DNA from: Megalobrama amblycephala
Taxonomy: Eukaryota; Chordata; Actinopteri; Cypriniformes; Xenocyprididae
Length of the DNA: 64,000 bases
Direction of reading: 5' to 3'
Assembly (NCBI RefSeq): GCF_018812025.1
Contig: NC_063049.1
Location: forward strand, 33,319,947 to 33,383,946
In this document: piece by piece, positions 51,801 to 59,662 of the stretch
How the letters are laid out: each line of letters begins with the position of its first letter
How positions within the stretch are numbered: position 1 is the first letter of the stretch
Position numbers and translations under genes: made by a program
Notes under the pieces: model-generated
Database searches by the model: none
What the model was told of the DNA's origin: nothing
Seen by the model: the letters and a program-made list of their open reading frames with translations, nothing else

Positions 51801-54800
51801 TAGGTGACATTTTTTCTTCAGTCGAACACAAATGATGATTTTTAGCTGCAACCGCTGCCGTCTGTCAGTCAAATAATTGCAGTAGATGGGAACTTCATCT
51901 ATAAGAGTAAATAAAGCTTGCTTAGACAAATCCAAATTAAACCCTGCGGCTCGTGACGACACATTAATGTCCTAAAACACGAAACGATCGGTTTGTGTGA
52001 GAAACCGAACAGTATTTATATCATTTTTTACCTCTAAAACACCACTATGTCCAACTCCGTTCATGACTCCTTTAGTGATGTCTGATCGCGCTCTGACAAC
52101 GGAAGTGATGTCTCGCGCATATACTTCAATGAGTGTCAGACATCACCGCCGCTGTCAGAGCGTGATCAAGACATCACTAAAGGAGTCATGAACGGAGTTG
52201 GACATAGTGGTGTATTAGAGGTAAAAAATGATATAAATACTGTTCAGTTTCTCACACAAACCGATCGTTTCGTGTCTTAGGACATCAACGTGTCGTCACG
52301 AGCCGCAGGGTTTAATTTGGATTTGTCTAAGCAAGGTTTATTTACTCTTATAGATTAAGTTCCCATCTACTGCCATTATACAACTGACAGACGGCAGCAG
52401 TTGGAGTTAAAAATCATCATTTGTGTTCTACTGAAGAAACAAAGACACCTACATCTTGGATGCGCTGGGGGTAAGCAGATAAACATCAAATTTTCATTTT
52501 TGGGTGAACTATCCCTTTAACGCCAATAATTAAAGTTACAAACATCAAAAGAAAGATATCTTTGCCTTAGCTAAAAATACAGGCTGTTTCCTAATGTCTT
52601 TATTTGACAGGACCATTGACAGCACTTCAAATGGACAGCAATTTTATATACTACTGATCAAAAGTTTGGAATCAGTAAGAACTTTTTTAAAGAAATGAAT
52701 ACTTTTATTCAGCAAGGATGCATAAACTGATCAAAAGTAAAAGGTTTCTATTTCAAATAAATGCTGTTCTTTTGAACTTTCCAATCATAAAATAATCCTG
52801 AAAAAAATGTATCAGTGTTTATAAAAATATATTGCCGCATAATTCTTTTCAACATTGATAATAAGAAATGTTTGAGCACCAAATCAGCATATTAGAATGA
52901 TTTCTGAAGGATCATGTGACACTGAAGACTGGAGAAAAAAAAAAAAAAAAAAAAAAAATCGACGCACATGTAGACATATTTTCATTGGGATCTAGTGAGG
53001 ATGGTTGAGAGATCTCACCCCAAAGTTACTCACAAGGCTGCGGAACTGGTTATGGAGCAACTTAGAAGATCGTCCCAGTGAGGACTGGGAGGCCAGTGAT
53101 TCAAAGGATTTGATCCGGTGGGCGGAAGAGTGACGCGTGCATACAGAGTCGCTGCCTATGCCAATATCTACACCAACAGAGAGAACACAGAAGAGAATAA
53201 CAATCACTGAACATCTGTAACAGTGTCACACACTATTGGAAGAATGAGATGAGCAAGCAAGATGCGTTCATTCATTCATTCATTTTAAAATGTTTTTTAA
53301 AAGGAACACAATGTGACTTTTTTTTTGTTCAAAATTAACAAAATTATACATCAACACTTCTTTCAGAATGTCTTTTTGTCTAACCCTGATTCACTATGGT
53401 ACGTCTATTTTAAGTGTTTATATTTTGTTGGGATGGTTTTCGCGGGAAATTGCATACATATGTCACTCGCCAGTCATATCTTGTCGTTTCCGTAAAGAGA
53501 GAAAAGTAGCTCGGGCTAATTTGACGTGTGTATGTGGCATGGGTTAGTTGTCACAACGAGCGAGAGAGGTTGACATGGAGCACGCTACATCTCGAACCTC
53601 CGGTGGATAAAAAAAAAAAAAAAAACGCAGAATAGAGTCTGCTGGCAAAAAAAGAATGTGGCAGAGCTTGTAATAAAACGAGAATCAACATTGGTTTGGC
53701 TTTTCGGAGATGGCGAGAACTGAGGACTGATTTTAAATATTGTAAAAGCATATTTTATTGAACAGATAAATTGCCATATATAGCTCTCTAACAGAGTTCA
53801 CTGAATTTATTTTCAAGGAAGTACTGTCTATTAATGGGTATAGCTACAGCTTCATAGCTTCAGCCTTTCCATCTAAACTGGTTATATCTCTTAAGCCTAG
53901 TAGTGAGCGTTTTATGAGCAGTAGGATATTCATCCGCAAATTCACGCAGAGCCAATGCACAACCAAACCAATGTTCTTCCACAAAATGCATGCAGTTTTG
54001 TTTTTTTAACCACTAGAGGGACAAAAGTTACATAGTGTACCTTTACAATAATAAAGTTTTTAAAAATTAATTAATTCATATTGTGAAAATCTAAATGGGA
54101 TAGTTGTAGATAGACTTACCTGCAGTCACTTTATTGAGGGCAACCAGTGTAGTGAGGACTCTGCTGAAGTTGTGGCCCTGAAACAGGTCACCAGCCTCAA
54201 ATGGCTAGAGAGAAAAAAAAAACATTATGTAACATCATTAATCTAGACCACCTACATGTCAGTTAAAACAGTGAGAGAACTCTAGCCTATTTCAAGCACA
54301 TTAAGCTTAAAGGGGTAGTTCACCCAAAAATTCTGTCATCATTATTTACTCACCCTCATGTCATTCTAAACCCGTAAGACCCATCTTCTAAACACAAATG
54401 AAGATATTTTAAATGAAATGAGACATTTTTGTCCCTCCACTGACAGTCCACGCAACTACCGCTTTTGTCGCTTAAAAAGTTCATGAAGAGATCGTAAATG
54501 AATAGAGCGGATTAGTACAAATTTTCTGAAGAGACTTGATTGCTTTATATGATGAAAAAATTGAATTTAGGCTTTTAATTTACATATAAACATTGATCAG
54601 TGAACATAAACAGAAGCTCAACCGTACTTGCTTGATGCATGAGAACAAACCTCATTGGTTCTTGAAGAAGCTCAAACATGCTGCATAACACACAAGAATG
54701 AACCTCGTTGGTTTTCTCACATCAAGCAAACATGCTTGAGCTTCCGTTTACCATATCTGATGTGTGCATAATCTCTCCGATTTCATTAAAATATCTTAAT

Positions 54801-57800
54801 TTGTGTTGTGAAGATGAACGAAAGCCTTAACAGCGGGTTTGGAACAACATGAGGGTTTGGAGTAAATGATGACAATTTTCATTATTGGTTGAATTAACCC
54901 TTTAAATTACTCTAGTTGTGCTACATAAACTTTACAAGCTTGAATATATATCATGTTAAAGGTGCCAAAGAATGCTTTTTCACAAGATGTAATACAAGTC
55001 TAAGGTGTCCCCTGAATGTGTCTGTGAAGTTTCAGCTCAAAATACCCCATAGATTTTTTTTAATTAATTTTTTTAACTGCCTATTTTGGGGCATCATTAA
55101 CTATGCACTGATTTTTTCAGTGTGCCGCCCCTTTAATTTGCGTGCTCCCTGCCACACGAGCTCTCGATTATATTACAGCACATTTACAAAGTTCACACAG
55201 CTAATATAACCCTCAAATGGATCTTTATAAGATGTTCGTCATGCATGCTGTATGCATGCTTCGAATTATGTGAGTAAAGTATTTATTTGGATGTTTATAT
55301 TTGATTCTCTATGAGTTTGAGGCTGTGCTCCGTGGCTAACGGCTAATGCTACACTGTTGGAGAGATTTATAAAGAATGAAGTTGTGTTTATGAATTATAC
55401 AGACTGCAAGTGTTTAAAAATGAAAATAGCGACGGCTCTTGTCTCCGTGAATTCAGTAAGAAACGATGGTAACTTTAACCTCATTTAACAGTACATTAGC
55501 AACATGTTAACGAAACTTTTAGAAAGACAATTTACAAATATCACTAAAAATATCATGCTATCATGGATCATGTCAGTTATTATTGCTCCATCAGCCATTT
55601 TCGCTGTTGTTCTTGCTTACCTAGTCTGTTGATTCACCTGTGCAGATCCAGACGTTACTGGCTGCCCTTGTCTAATGCCTTTCATAATGTTGGAAACGTG
55701 GGCTGGCATATGCAAATATTGGGGGCGTACACCCCGACTGTTACGTATCAGTCGGTGTTATGTTGAGATCCGCGTGTTTTCCGGAAGTCTTTTAAACAAA
55801 TGAGATTTACATAAGAAAGAGAAAGCAATGGAGTTTGAAACTCAATGTATGTATTTTCCATGTACTGAACTCTTGTTATTCAACTATGCCAAGGTAAATT
55901 CAAATTTTGAATCTAGGGCACCTTTAAAGAAAATCATTCAACCAAACAGCCATGTAGATTCAAAATGTTACAAATGTTTCAGAATCTATTTAAAAGTAAT
56001 AATAACATGTTTTCCTACACTGTTTTTTTGCTAAATGAACACAAGAATGTTATTTTCATTTACATGCACCAAAACAGCAAAACTGTTGTAAACAGCAATA
56101 CCAAATGTACCCATGTTTATTTTTATTTAAAAATATTTTAATTTAACTAAAATGCTTGAGAGACAAGTAACAACAACAAATCTAATGTAATATGTTATTT
56201 CATAAACATAATTCACGAAAAACAAAAAAAATGCATTGTGATATTCACAGTATTGCTTTCCAGCAAAATCTTTGTAAATATATGGTGACTATTCCATGCA
56301 TACACCATCCAGACCTAATATGCACAATCATATAGTCCACACTCAGCATCTATGTAGACAATCATCAGTCAGTTACGTGTGCCGTTCGGCCTCTGAGCAG
56401 GTGGTGTGGTTAGCTAGGGGTCACTGATGTCTCTTTGCTTATGAAGTGAGAAATCTGATTTGTTCAGCTCTAGATGGTCTGTCCTGTGTTGCTCTTTTGC
56501 AGTATTAGAACTGTTTGATTGACAGTTATGTGTACTTCAGTGAATGGACAGTGGCTGTGTGCATGTGAACTTCAGTGAGAGTAAAATATCAGCTTCCGCT
56601 TTACTTTCCGCTCTGATTACAGTTTACGCCCCGAGAGAAGCAAAAACAAGTGTGTGTGTGGATGTGTATAAGTGGACAATGCATCATCTTGAGCGCGTTG
56701 CCTTTCAAAGTAATGCTGTTCCTTCAATGATTTACAACATCACTGTAGGAATATATCTGTTTGGAAAATAATGCCCTACTTCTACAGTTAAAATAAGAAT
56801 ATCCATCATCATCGGTTTTATGGAGATTATTTTATGTTCTCCTACCACCATAATTTCATAGAAAACGTCCATTTCAGACTTAAATTAAAAAGCAAATCAC
56901 ACCTGAACCACACTTAAAAAGCAGTTTCAGAAAGAAAAAAAAAATAGAAACTAATAATTTTATTCAGCAAGGATGCGTTAAATTGATCAAAAGTGACATT
57001 TATAATGTTACAAAAGATTTCTATTTTAAATAAATGCTGTTCTATTAAAAATCCTGAAATAAATGTATCACTGTTTACACAAAAATAATAAGCAGCACAG
57101 CTGTTTTCAACATTACTGATAAGAAATGTTTCTTGAACAGCAAATCAGTATTTTAGAATGATTTGAATGACGAAGGATCATGTGACACTGAAGACTGGAG
57201 TAATGATGCTGAAAAATCAGCTTTGCCATCACAGGAAAAAATACTAAATATATTAAAATAGAAAATATTCAAACATGACTTACTCTGTCATTTTTATATT
57301 ATGTATATTTCCGTTTCATAATGTGACGCTAGACTTTGTCACACATTATCATATCTTTTGGTTTGCTTCCATTATGTTCCAGAACAAACAAATACAAATA
57401 AATATATAAAATTAATTAAAATCTTTCTTTAAGCACTTTATTTAAAGTCACTAGATTACAGAATGATGTATATGGTTTTGGCTATGCATGCATTATATAA
57501 TTCCAGTGAAAACAATACGATTTTGTCCCTGAAATCAAACGTTAAAAACAATGGGAACTGCGTAATGGAGTCCGAAAAAAATTACAGCCAGACTGCAGAT
57601 CTGAAAATGCCATCATGTAGTTATGCTTGAGATCACATCATCACAGCTGAATAGGCTCAGTGCTTCATGGCGAAGGAGCTTCAGAAGAGGCTGTTCATAA
57701 GGCAGAGTAAACTGAACACTGAGCAGATTAGTAAAAATCCCATAAACAACAAATTTAGAGCAAGAGTATAAGCTTTCATCTCTTGAGGTCAAAATAGTCT

Positions 57801-59662
57801 TACATTAATACAAAAAAAAGTGCAAATCAAACTCTCAGAAGATTAAAAAAAGCCTTCTTTCATTCAGGCCTATAGTTGTATCACATAACCTATGTGATGT
57901 AAATCATGGGATGAGGGTTGTCATCCAGGAACATGCACACAAATCATGGCCTGGAGAGGCAGACACTCCTGAGGCATAACGACAATAACACATCCTTGCA
58001 ATAGCTGTGACAGGCGCTCACAGTTGTAATGTTTCACACACAAAACAGCTCATTTCTATTCCAAAATTTAGCACACTGTGATCTTGCTGGTGCCTTGGGC
58101 ATTGCAAGGTCAACCCGAAGACCTTTAAACAGGTCAGAGAGAAGCAAATTACTTTGACAGAGGTGTAACAGAGAACACAAAAGCAAGAACGCTCAATATG
58201 AGAAACCTCAATGAAGCACAAGGTGAGATTGAGCCTAAAGCCACACAAATTACAATGTCTTTAGGATTACTAAGATAGAGACAGGTGAGTTTTTACATTT
58301 GGAGCTAAACTCTAAACAGTTCTAAAGAACCTTTTTCCACCTTTTGTGCAATCAAAACATTCTATGGACGTTAAAGGTTCTTCATGGAACAATGGATGCC
58401 AATAAAGAAGCTTTATTTTTAAGAGTATATATATAGCAAAGCCAGAACTAATAGTATATGTATTGCCAACAAACCCTGAGATTAATTCATTAACACAAAC
58501 ACTAGCAGAACATTTACATCCCTAGACATTTACATCCCTAGATCATGGTGCAGAAGCAATCTAGATTTACAAGCACCAGACATCGCATTAATCACAAAGA
58601 TGGAGGGATACTGAACTTGAGAAAAAGGTATCTTTTCGTAAGATATTGTCAGTACATGTTTAGATAACGCTTTTGACATTATGCAGCTACCTAGAGCTCC
58701 ATATGTGACGTGGGCCTCAACCTCACCACGTCTAGATACACTTGACAATACATTAGCATTGCCCTGAACCATCTGTTCCCTAATGAATGCGCATAGATCA
58801 AAATCCTACTAGCCCTTTGTATGTCTTTCTGTGCATATTTGTGTCCAAACTGGCATGGTAATAACCATTTTAACTGATCAGGCCACAAATTGTCTAAAAC
58901 TTTTTTGTAGAAAAAGACAGTTTTACATACAAAATTAAGTTTTTTCAGATAATATATTTTAAATTTCATAATAAAATCATAACAATATTATAATTAATTT
59001 GAGATTACAATAACATTAACAAATAAAACCAATCATTTAATTTAATTGAATATACAGCATAGGCCTAAAAAGGTCTGCATACATTAAAATATATATTTGT
59101 CTTCATCATATTGGGGGTACTTGGCATTAAAATGTTTAAAACACATTATGAAAGTCACTTCTGTTGAACTTAACCAAGCAGAAAACAAAGCTTCTATCAA
59201 TGAAAATATACCAATAACTCAAATTCATGCAGACTCAAGTGAAACAGACAAACTGTACATGAATGGACAAAGCAAAGTCATTCATAGATGGCACAGAGCA
59301 CAATATCGATGCTGTAATACACAAAATCACCACCAAATTCTAGATATTTTGTTGACAATACGCCAAATAAACCCTAAAAACATTTTCAGAACATTACAAA
59401 GCTTTTGTCCCATCAGACTATGGCAATATATCGATGTACGGGGCATGATCTCATTCACATCGGTCCAGAATTGCATCTCCTCTGTCTACTGCACGTCTCT
59501 TTTGTTGATTGTTTTCATTGTGGCGCCAATGCAGCAACATACAGTACAGTCAAAAAAACCATAAATACTCCAACTTACCTCGACGCGAAACACCGCGCAG
59601 CCCTTCAGAAACTCCGTGATGTTGCTCAAGCACTCGCTGTCGTTCTTGGGATCTTGAAAGAT
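39465..59662 (-). CDS. arhgef7: arhgef7 (beta-PIX / Cool-1), Rho guanine nucleotide exchange factor 7; spliced gene, 5' partial
   Basis: Beta-PIX loads GTP onto Rac1 and Cdc42 through its DH-PH module. It recruits PAK kinases through its SH3 domain and binds GIT1/2 and itself through its C-terminal tail, at focal adhesions and synapses. Twenty visible coding exons, plus one alternative terminal exon, run down the minus strand. All use GT-AG sites and the phases agree at every junction. The visible beta1 protein has 747 residues: part of CH (1-57), linker (58-101), SH3 (about 110-166), DH (about 199-390), PH (about 400-510), Ser/Pro-rich region (521-594), [12 protein letters not shown] basic stretch (about 604-615), GIT-binding region and coiled coil (656-747), and PDZ ligand DETNL. 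With the missing first exon (about 55 residues in human) the length would be near 802, against about 803 for human beta-PIX. SH3 residues match ARHGEF7 better than ARHGEF6. Teleosts may carry two paralogues; I cannot tell which this is. Confidence 0.96.
39703..39757 (-). CDS. arhgef7: arhgef7 beta1 exon 19: GIT-binding region, start of coiled coil
   Basis: 55 nt (1+54). It encodes [18 protein letters not shown], which matches the mammalian GIT-binding and coiled-coil entry almost residue for residue. The acceptor is TTTCCTAG and the donor CAG|GTGAGT. Confidence 0.94.
39758..41579 (-). other. Intron interval, exon 18 excepted, and probable beta2 3' UTR
   Basis: Apart from exon 18 (39902-40001) this holds no coding sequence. 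From 41579 downward it should be the 3' UTR of the beta2-type transcript. Minus-strand AATAAA at 40353-40348 is one candidate end. The stretch is AT-rich and free of recognised repeats apart from an A-rich run near 40251-40290. Confidence 0.35.
39902..40001 (-). CDS. arhgef7: arhgef7 beta1 exon 18: start of the GIT-binding region
   Basis: 100 nt (2+96+2), visible residues 656-688. It encodes [20 protein letters not shown] and NGQTLLEE, corresponding to the mammalian segment before the GIT-binding domain. The acceptor is GAAACAG and the donor AA|GTAAGA. The segment just after the acceptor is the most divergent part. Confidence 0.92.
41580..41782 (-). CDS. arhgef7: arhgef7 alternative terminal exon, beta2-PIX type C-terminus
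   Basis: 203 nt including the TAA stop (41582-41580). It encodes [45 protein letters not shown] and the end SYISHQN, all hallmarks of the mammalian isoform that lacks the coiled coil. The acceptor is CCTCTTCAG. Relative to my memory of the human exon a short acidic insert after HVL is absent. Isoforms using it should bind PAK but not GIT through the usual tail and should not form the coiled coil. Confidence 0.93.
42227..42316 (-). CDS. arhgef7: arhgef7 visible exon 17: last exon shared by both C-termini
   Basis: 90 nt (2+87+1). It encodes [20 protein letters not shown] followed by KTRQTLNS. It ends in phase 1, which fits both the beta2 terminal exon (A|CA, Thr, then Trp) and the beta1 exon at 40001 (A|GA, Arg), so it is the branch point for alternative 3' ends. 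Confidence 0.95.
42400..42493 (-). CDS. arhgef7: arhgef7 visible exon 16: basic Lys/Arg-rich segment
   Basis: 94 nt (93+1). It encodes [20 protein letters not shown] then [11 protein letters not shown], nearly identical to the mammalian sequence. The cluster of basic residues lies between the PH domain and the GIT-binding region. The donor is A|GTAAGT. Confidence 0.96.
42718..42939 (-). CDS. arhgef7: arhgef7 visible exon 15: Pro/Ser/His-rich region
   Basis: 222 nt, 74 codons, phase 0 at both ends. It begins [14 protein letters not shown], includes [12 protein letters not shown], and ends [19 protein letters not shown] plus PSAALCYKE, like the mammalian segment. A longer open frame overlaps it but would not join the next exon. 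The acceptor is CCCTCTAG and the donor GAG|GTATCC. Confidence 0.93.
42940..43070. repeat. Short AATA microsatellite in an arhgef7 intron
   Basis: About six AAAT units lie near 43006-43028, between exon 15 and the nested element array. Confidence 0.7.
43182..44132 (+). mobile_element. TTAA-flanked element with AAAGGTGCC ends, nested copy
   Basis: The ends are TTAAAGGTGCCCTCGAATG and GGCACCTTTAA. It is related along its length to 36977-37877 (same orientation) and 54956-55927 (opposite orientation). It sits between AAGATGTT and TGAAATC, which are contiguous in sister copies of the outer element. Confidence 0.82.
44302..45185. mobile_element. Inverted-repeat element with CCGAATCCCAATTC ends, nested
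   Basis: The left end is CCGAATCCCAATTCC and the right end GAATTGGGATTGG. Tracts such as CCCCTTACCCCTTCCC near the left mirror GGGGCAAGGGGAAGGGC at the right. It interrupts TTTAGG/CTTTTA of the outer foldback, which is continuous at 54560-54580. No target duplication is clear. No transposase was recognised. Confidence 0.65.
45611..45953. other. Intron with AAAT microsatellite, no gene
   Basis: An AAAT run of about eight units lies at 45811-45843. Two short segments resemble each other (TTTACAAATGTGT near 45616 and 45748). Nothing else was recognised. Confidence 0.6.
45954..46093 (-). CDS. arhgef7: arhgef7 visible exon 14: PH C-terminal helix
   Basis: 140 nt (2+138). It encodes [20 protein letters not shown], the last PH strand and helix with the conserved Trp, then KPLAVPCHT, which leads into the Ser/Pro-rich linker. 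The acceptor is CCAATAG and the donor ACA|GTGAGT. Confidence 0.95.
46201..46279 (-). CDS. arhgef7: arhgef7 visible exon 13: PH domain
   Basis: 79 nt (78+1). It encodes [17 protein letters not shown] and then NAFELSG. The acceptor is TTCTCTCAG and the donor G|GTAAGG. The split Gly codon G|GA continues into the next exon. Confidence 0.95.
46449..46535 (-). CDS. arhgef7: arhgef7 visible exon 12: PH domain
   Basis: 87 nt, phase 0. It encodes [20 protein letters not shown] followed by [11 protein letters not shown] beta strands. The acceptor is TTTTTCAG and the donor CAG|GTCAGA. Confidence 0.96.
46536..47330. other. arhgef7 intron, nothing recognised
   Basis: 795 nt of AT-rich sequence with A-runs near 46735-46760 and no coding signal or clear repeat. 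Confidence 0.5.
47331..47477 (-). CDS. arhgef7: arhgef7 visible exon 11: end of DH and start of PH
   Basis: 147 nt, phase 0 at both ends. It encodes [20 protein letters not shown], the last DH helix running into the PH domain, then the first PH strands ([15 protein letters not shown]). The acceptor is GTTACAG and the donor GAG|GTGAGA. Confidence 0.96.
47606..47665 (-). CDS. arhgef7: arhgef7 visible exon 10: DH domain, 60-nt exon
   Basis: A 20-codon exon, phase 0 on both sides, encoding [19 protein letters not shown]. The mammalian exon has the same length and equivalent residues. The acceptor is TTTCAG (C-rich tract upstream) and the donor TCT|GTGAGT. Being symmetrical, it could be skipped without a frameshift, but that would break the DH fold. 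Confidence 0.94.
47758..47896 (-). CDS. arhgef7: arhgef7 visible exon 9: DH domain with conserved region 3
   Basis: 139 nt (1+138). It encodes [19 protein letters not shown] followed by [18 protein letters not shown]. That last stretch is the most conserved DH helix and forms much of the Rac/Cdc42 contact surface. The donor is GAG|GTAGAA. Confidence 0.96.
47985..48107 (-). CDS. arhgef7: arhgef7 visible exon 8: DH domain
   Basis: 123 nt (1+120+2). It encodes [18 protein letters not shown] and [18 protein letters not shown], the central DH helices. The acceptor is TGATTAAG and the donor CAG|GTACGC. The split codon AG|C gives Ser, as in the mammalian protein. Confidence 0.95.
48480..48843 (+). 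pseudogene. 3' fragment of an L2/CR1-type LINE reverse transcriptase, decayed
   Basis: Reading + strand, the end of a LINE reverse transcriptase is visible: [13 protein letters not shown], an in-frame TGA where Arg is usual, then [29 protein letters not shown] and LSTLHWL. The upstream part (RNLGV then FHLKATF) needs a frame change. It lies in the intron between visible exons 8 and 7, opposite to arhgef7. It is a dead 5'-truncated copy. Confidence 0.85.
49508..49603 (-). CDS. arhgef7: arhgef7 visible exon 7: DH domain
   Basis: 96 nt (1+93+2). It encodes [16 protein letters not shown] then [13 protein letters not shown], matching DH helices 2-3. The acceptor is CTCATAG and the donor AA|GTGAGT. 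Lys is completed by the first base of the next exon. Confidence 0.95.
49758..49980. mobile_element. Miniature element with CCNGGTTTCACAGAC ends
   Basis: The left end CCCGGTTTCACAGACAAG pairs with the right end CTGTCTGTGAAACCAGGG. It is homologous along its length to 18938-19176, sharing AACTGAAAGCAACTTGCACT and TTGTTTTGTCTCAAGATG. It lies in the intron between exons 7 and 6. Confidence 0.75.
50086..50180 (-). CDS. arhgef7: arhgef7 visible exon 6: start of the DH domain
   Basis: 95 nt (93+2). It encodes [17 protein letters not shown] and then [10 protein letters not shown], the first DH helix (conserved region 1), whose acidic and polar residues contact the GTPase switch in this family. The donor is the weak-looking AA|GTAAAA, supported by exact phase continuity with the next exon (AA|A, Lys). 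Confidence 0.95.
50360..50448 (-). CDS. arhgef7: arhgef7 visible exon 5: SH3-DH linker
   Basis: 89 nt (2+87), visible residues 169-198. It encodes [19 protein letters not shown] and ends SKTYYNL just before the DH domain. The initial Asp codon is split across the junction with the SH3 exon. The acceptor is CCTTACAG and the donor CTG|GTAAGC. Confidence 0.96.
50533..50960. mobile_element. hAT-type miniature element 1 (CAGGGGTGTCAAAC ends)
   Basis: 428 bp. It begins CAGGGGTGTCAAACTCA and ends GTTTGACACCCCTG, with the 8-bp direct repeat GTCTACAG immediately outside on both sides (50525-50532 and 50961-50968). CAG-type termini with an 8-bp duplication are typical of hAT elements. There is no transposase. 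Confidence 0.85.
50969..51387. mobile_element. hAT-type miniature element 2 (CAATGGTTCTCAACTGG ends), abutting element 1
   Basis: 419 bp. It begins CAATGGTTCTCAACTGG and ends CCAGTTGAGAAACACTG, flanked by GTCTACAG at 50961-50968 and 51388-51395. It shares its left target copy with the right target copy of element 1. Its right end lies close to the SH3 exon donor. The termini differ from those of element 1. Confidence 0.82.
51411..51612 (-). CDS. arhgef7: arhgef7 visible exon 4: SH3 domain and internal start of short isoforms
   Basis: 202 nt, starts in phase 0 as GAC ATG and ends one base into a codon. The SH3 core is plain: [18 protein letters not shown], then GGWWEG and [12 protein letters not shown]. 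In this family the domain binds the atypical Pro-rich motif of PAK. The ATG at 51609-51607 (MTENSN) matches the start of mammalian isoforms lacking the CH domain, so it may also serve as an initiator. The donor is G|GTATGT. A hAT-type element begins 15 nt inside the following intron. Confidence 0.97.
51732..52520. mobile_element. TTAA-flanked long foldback element in the intron before the SH3 exon
   Basis: It starts TTAAAGGGATAGTTCACCC and ends GGGTGAACTATCCCTTTAA. The two halves are near-complementary for about 350-380 nt with a short centre near 52115-52140 (GATGTCTCGCGCATATACTTC). It is the same subfamily as 13074-13861. Mirror-image open frames in the two arms are a by-product of the palindrome. 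Confidence 0.88.
52640..52958. repeat. Widespread fish interspersed repeat, partial, followed by poly(A)
   Basis: It starts near GATCAAAAGTTTGGAATC, includes TTTTATTCAGCAAGGATGCA and GGATCATGTGACACTGAAGA, and stops in a 24-nt A run at 52935-52958. Related copies are at 56953-57245 and in two pieces at 36890-38060. I recognise it as a common repeat but cannot name its class. Confidence 0.7.
53034..53167 (-). CDS. arhgef7: arhgef7 visible exon 3: serine-rich CH-SH3 linker
   Basis: 134 nt (2+132). It encodes IGIGSDSVC near its start and [17 protein letters not shown] later, and ends QFRSL immediately before DMTENSN of the SH3 exon, the same join as in mammalian beta-PIX. The donor is CTT|GTGAGT. 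The Ser-rich linker is probably a phosphorylation target; that is inference. Confidence 0.93.
53168..54119. other. arhgef7 intron, nothing recognised
   Basis: 952 nt between visible exons 2 and 3, with an ATTC run near 53269-53284 and homopolymers. No coding or transposon signature was identified. Confidence 0.5.
54120..54204 (-). CDS. arhgef7: arhgef7 visible exon 2: end of the CH domain
   Basis: 85 nt, starts in phase 0 and ends one base into a codon. It encodes [16 protein letters not shown] followed by [11 protein letters not shown], the final CH helices. The acceptor is CTCTCTAG and the donor CAG|GTAAGT. The split codon G|AT gives Asp at the junction with the next exon. Confidence 0.93.
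54307..54905. mobile_element. TTAA-flanked foldback element
   Basis: It starts TTAAAGGGGTAGTTCACCC and ends TTGAATTAACCCTTTAA. The interior (GAAGAGATCGTAAATGA, then TTGCTTTATATGATGAA) is homologous to the outer element at 43071-45610 without that element's inserts, so it serves as a near-empty-site reference. Confidence 0.8.
54956..55927 (-). mobile_element. TTAA-flanked element with AAAGGTGCC ends, minus orientation
   Basis: It starts TTAAAGGTGCCAAAGAATG and ends TCTAGGGCACCTTTAA. Its interior is the reverse complement of 43182-44132 and 36977-37877: for example GGAGAGATTTATAAAGAATG here is the complement of sequence near 43722-43742. About 970 bp, in the intron between visible exons 1 and 2. 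Confidence 0.83.
55928..59578. other. Large arhgef7 intron, mostly unrecognised
   Basis: It holds one copy of the fish interspersed repeat (56953-57245) and a short repeat-like patch at 58290-58430 containing TAAAGGTTCTTCATGGAAC. The rest has no recognised feature. A plus-strand open frame at 59097-59564 (155 codons) resembles no family I know. Confidence 0.5.
56953..57245. repeat. Fish interspersed repeat, copy
   Basis: It contains TTTTATTCAGCAAGGATGCG, AATAAATGCTGTTCT, GGATCATGTGACACTGAAGA and TCAGCTTTGCCATCACAGG, shared with 52640-52958 and with 37878-38060. Confidence 0.7.
59579..59662 (-). CDS. arhgef7: arhgef7 visible exon 1: second part of the CH domain
   Basis: 84 nt, phase 0 at both ends, visible residues 1-28. 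It reads [15 protein letters not shown], matching the second coding segment of the beta-PIX calponin-homology domain. The acceptor is TTTTCCTCAG and the donor GAG|GTAAGT. The preceding exon with the initiator Met is not in the window. Confidence 0.88.

Noticed and set aside
54916..55209. 97-codon plus-strand open frame (related frame at 37729-37929)
   Set aside because: It lies in the AAAGGTGCC repeat and recurs because the repeat does.
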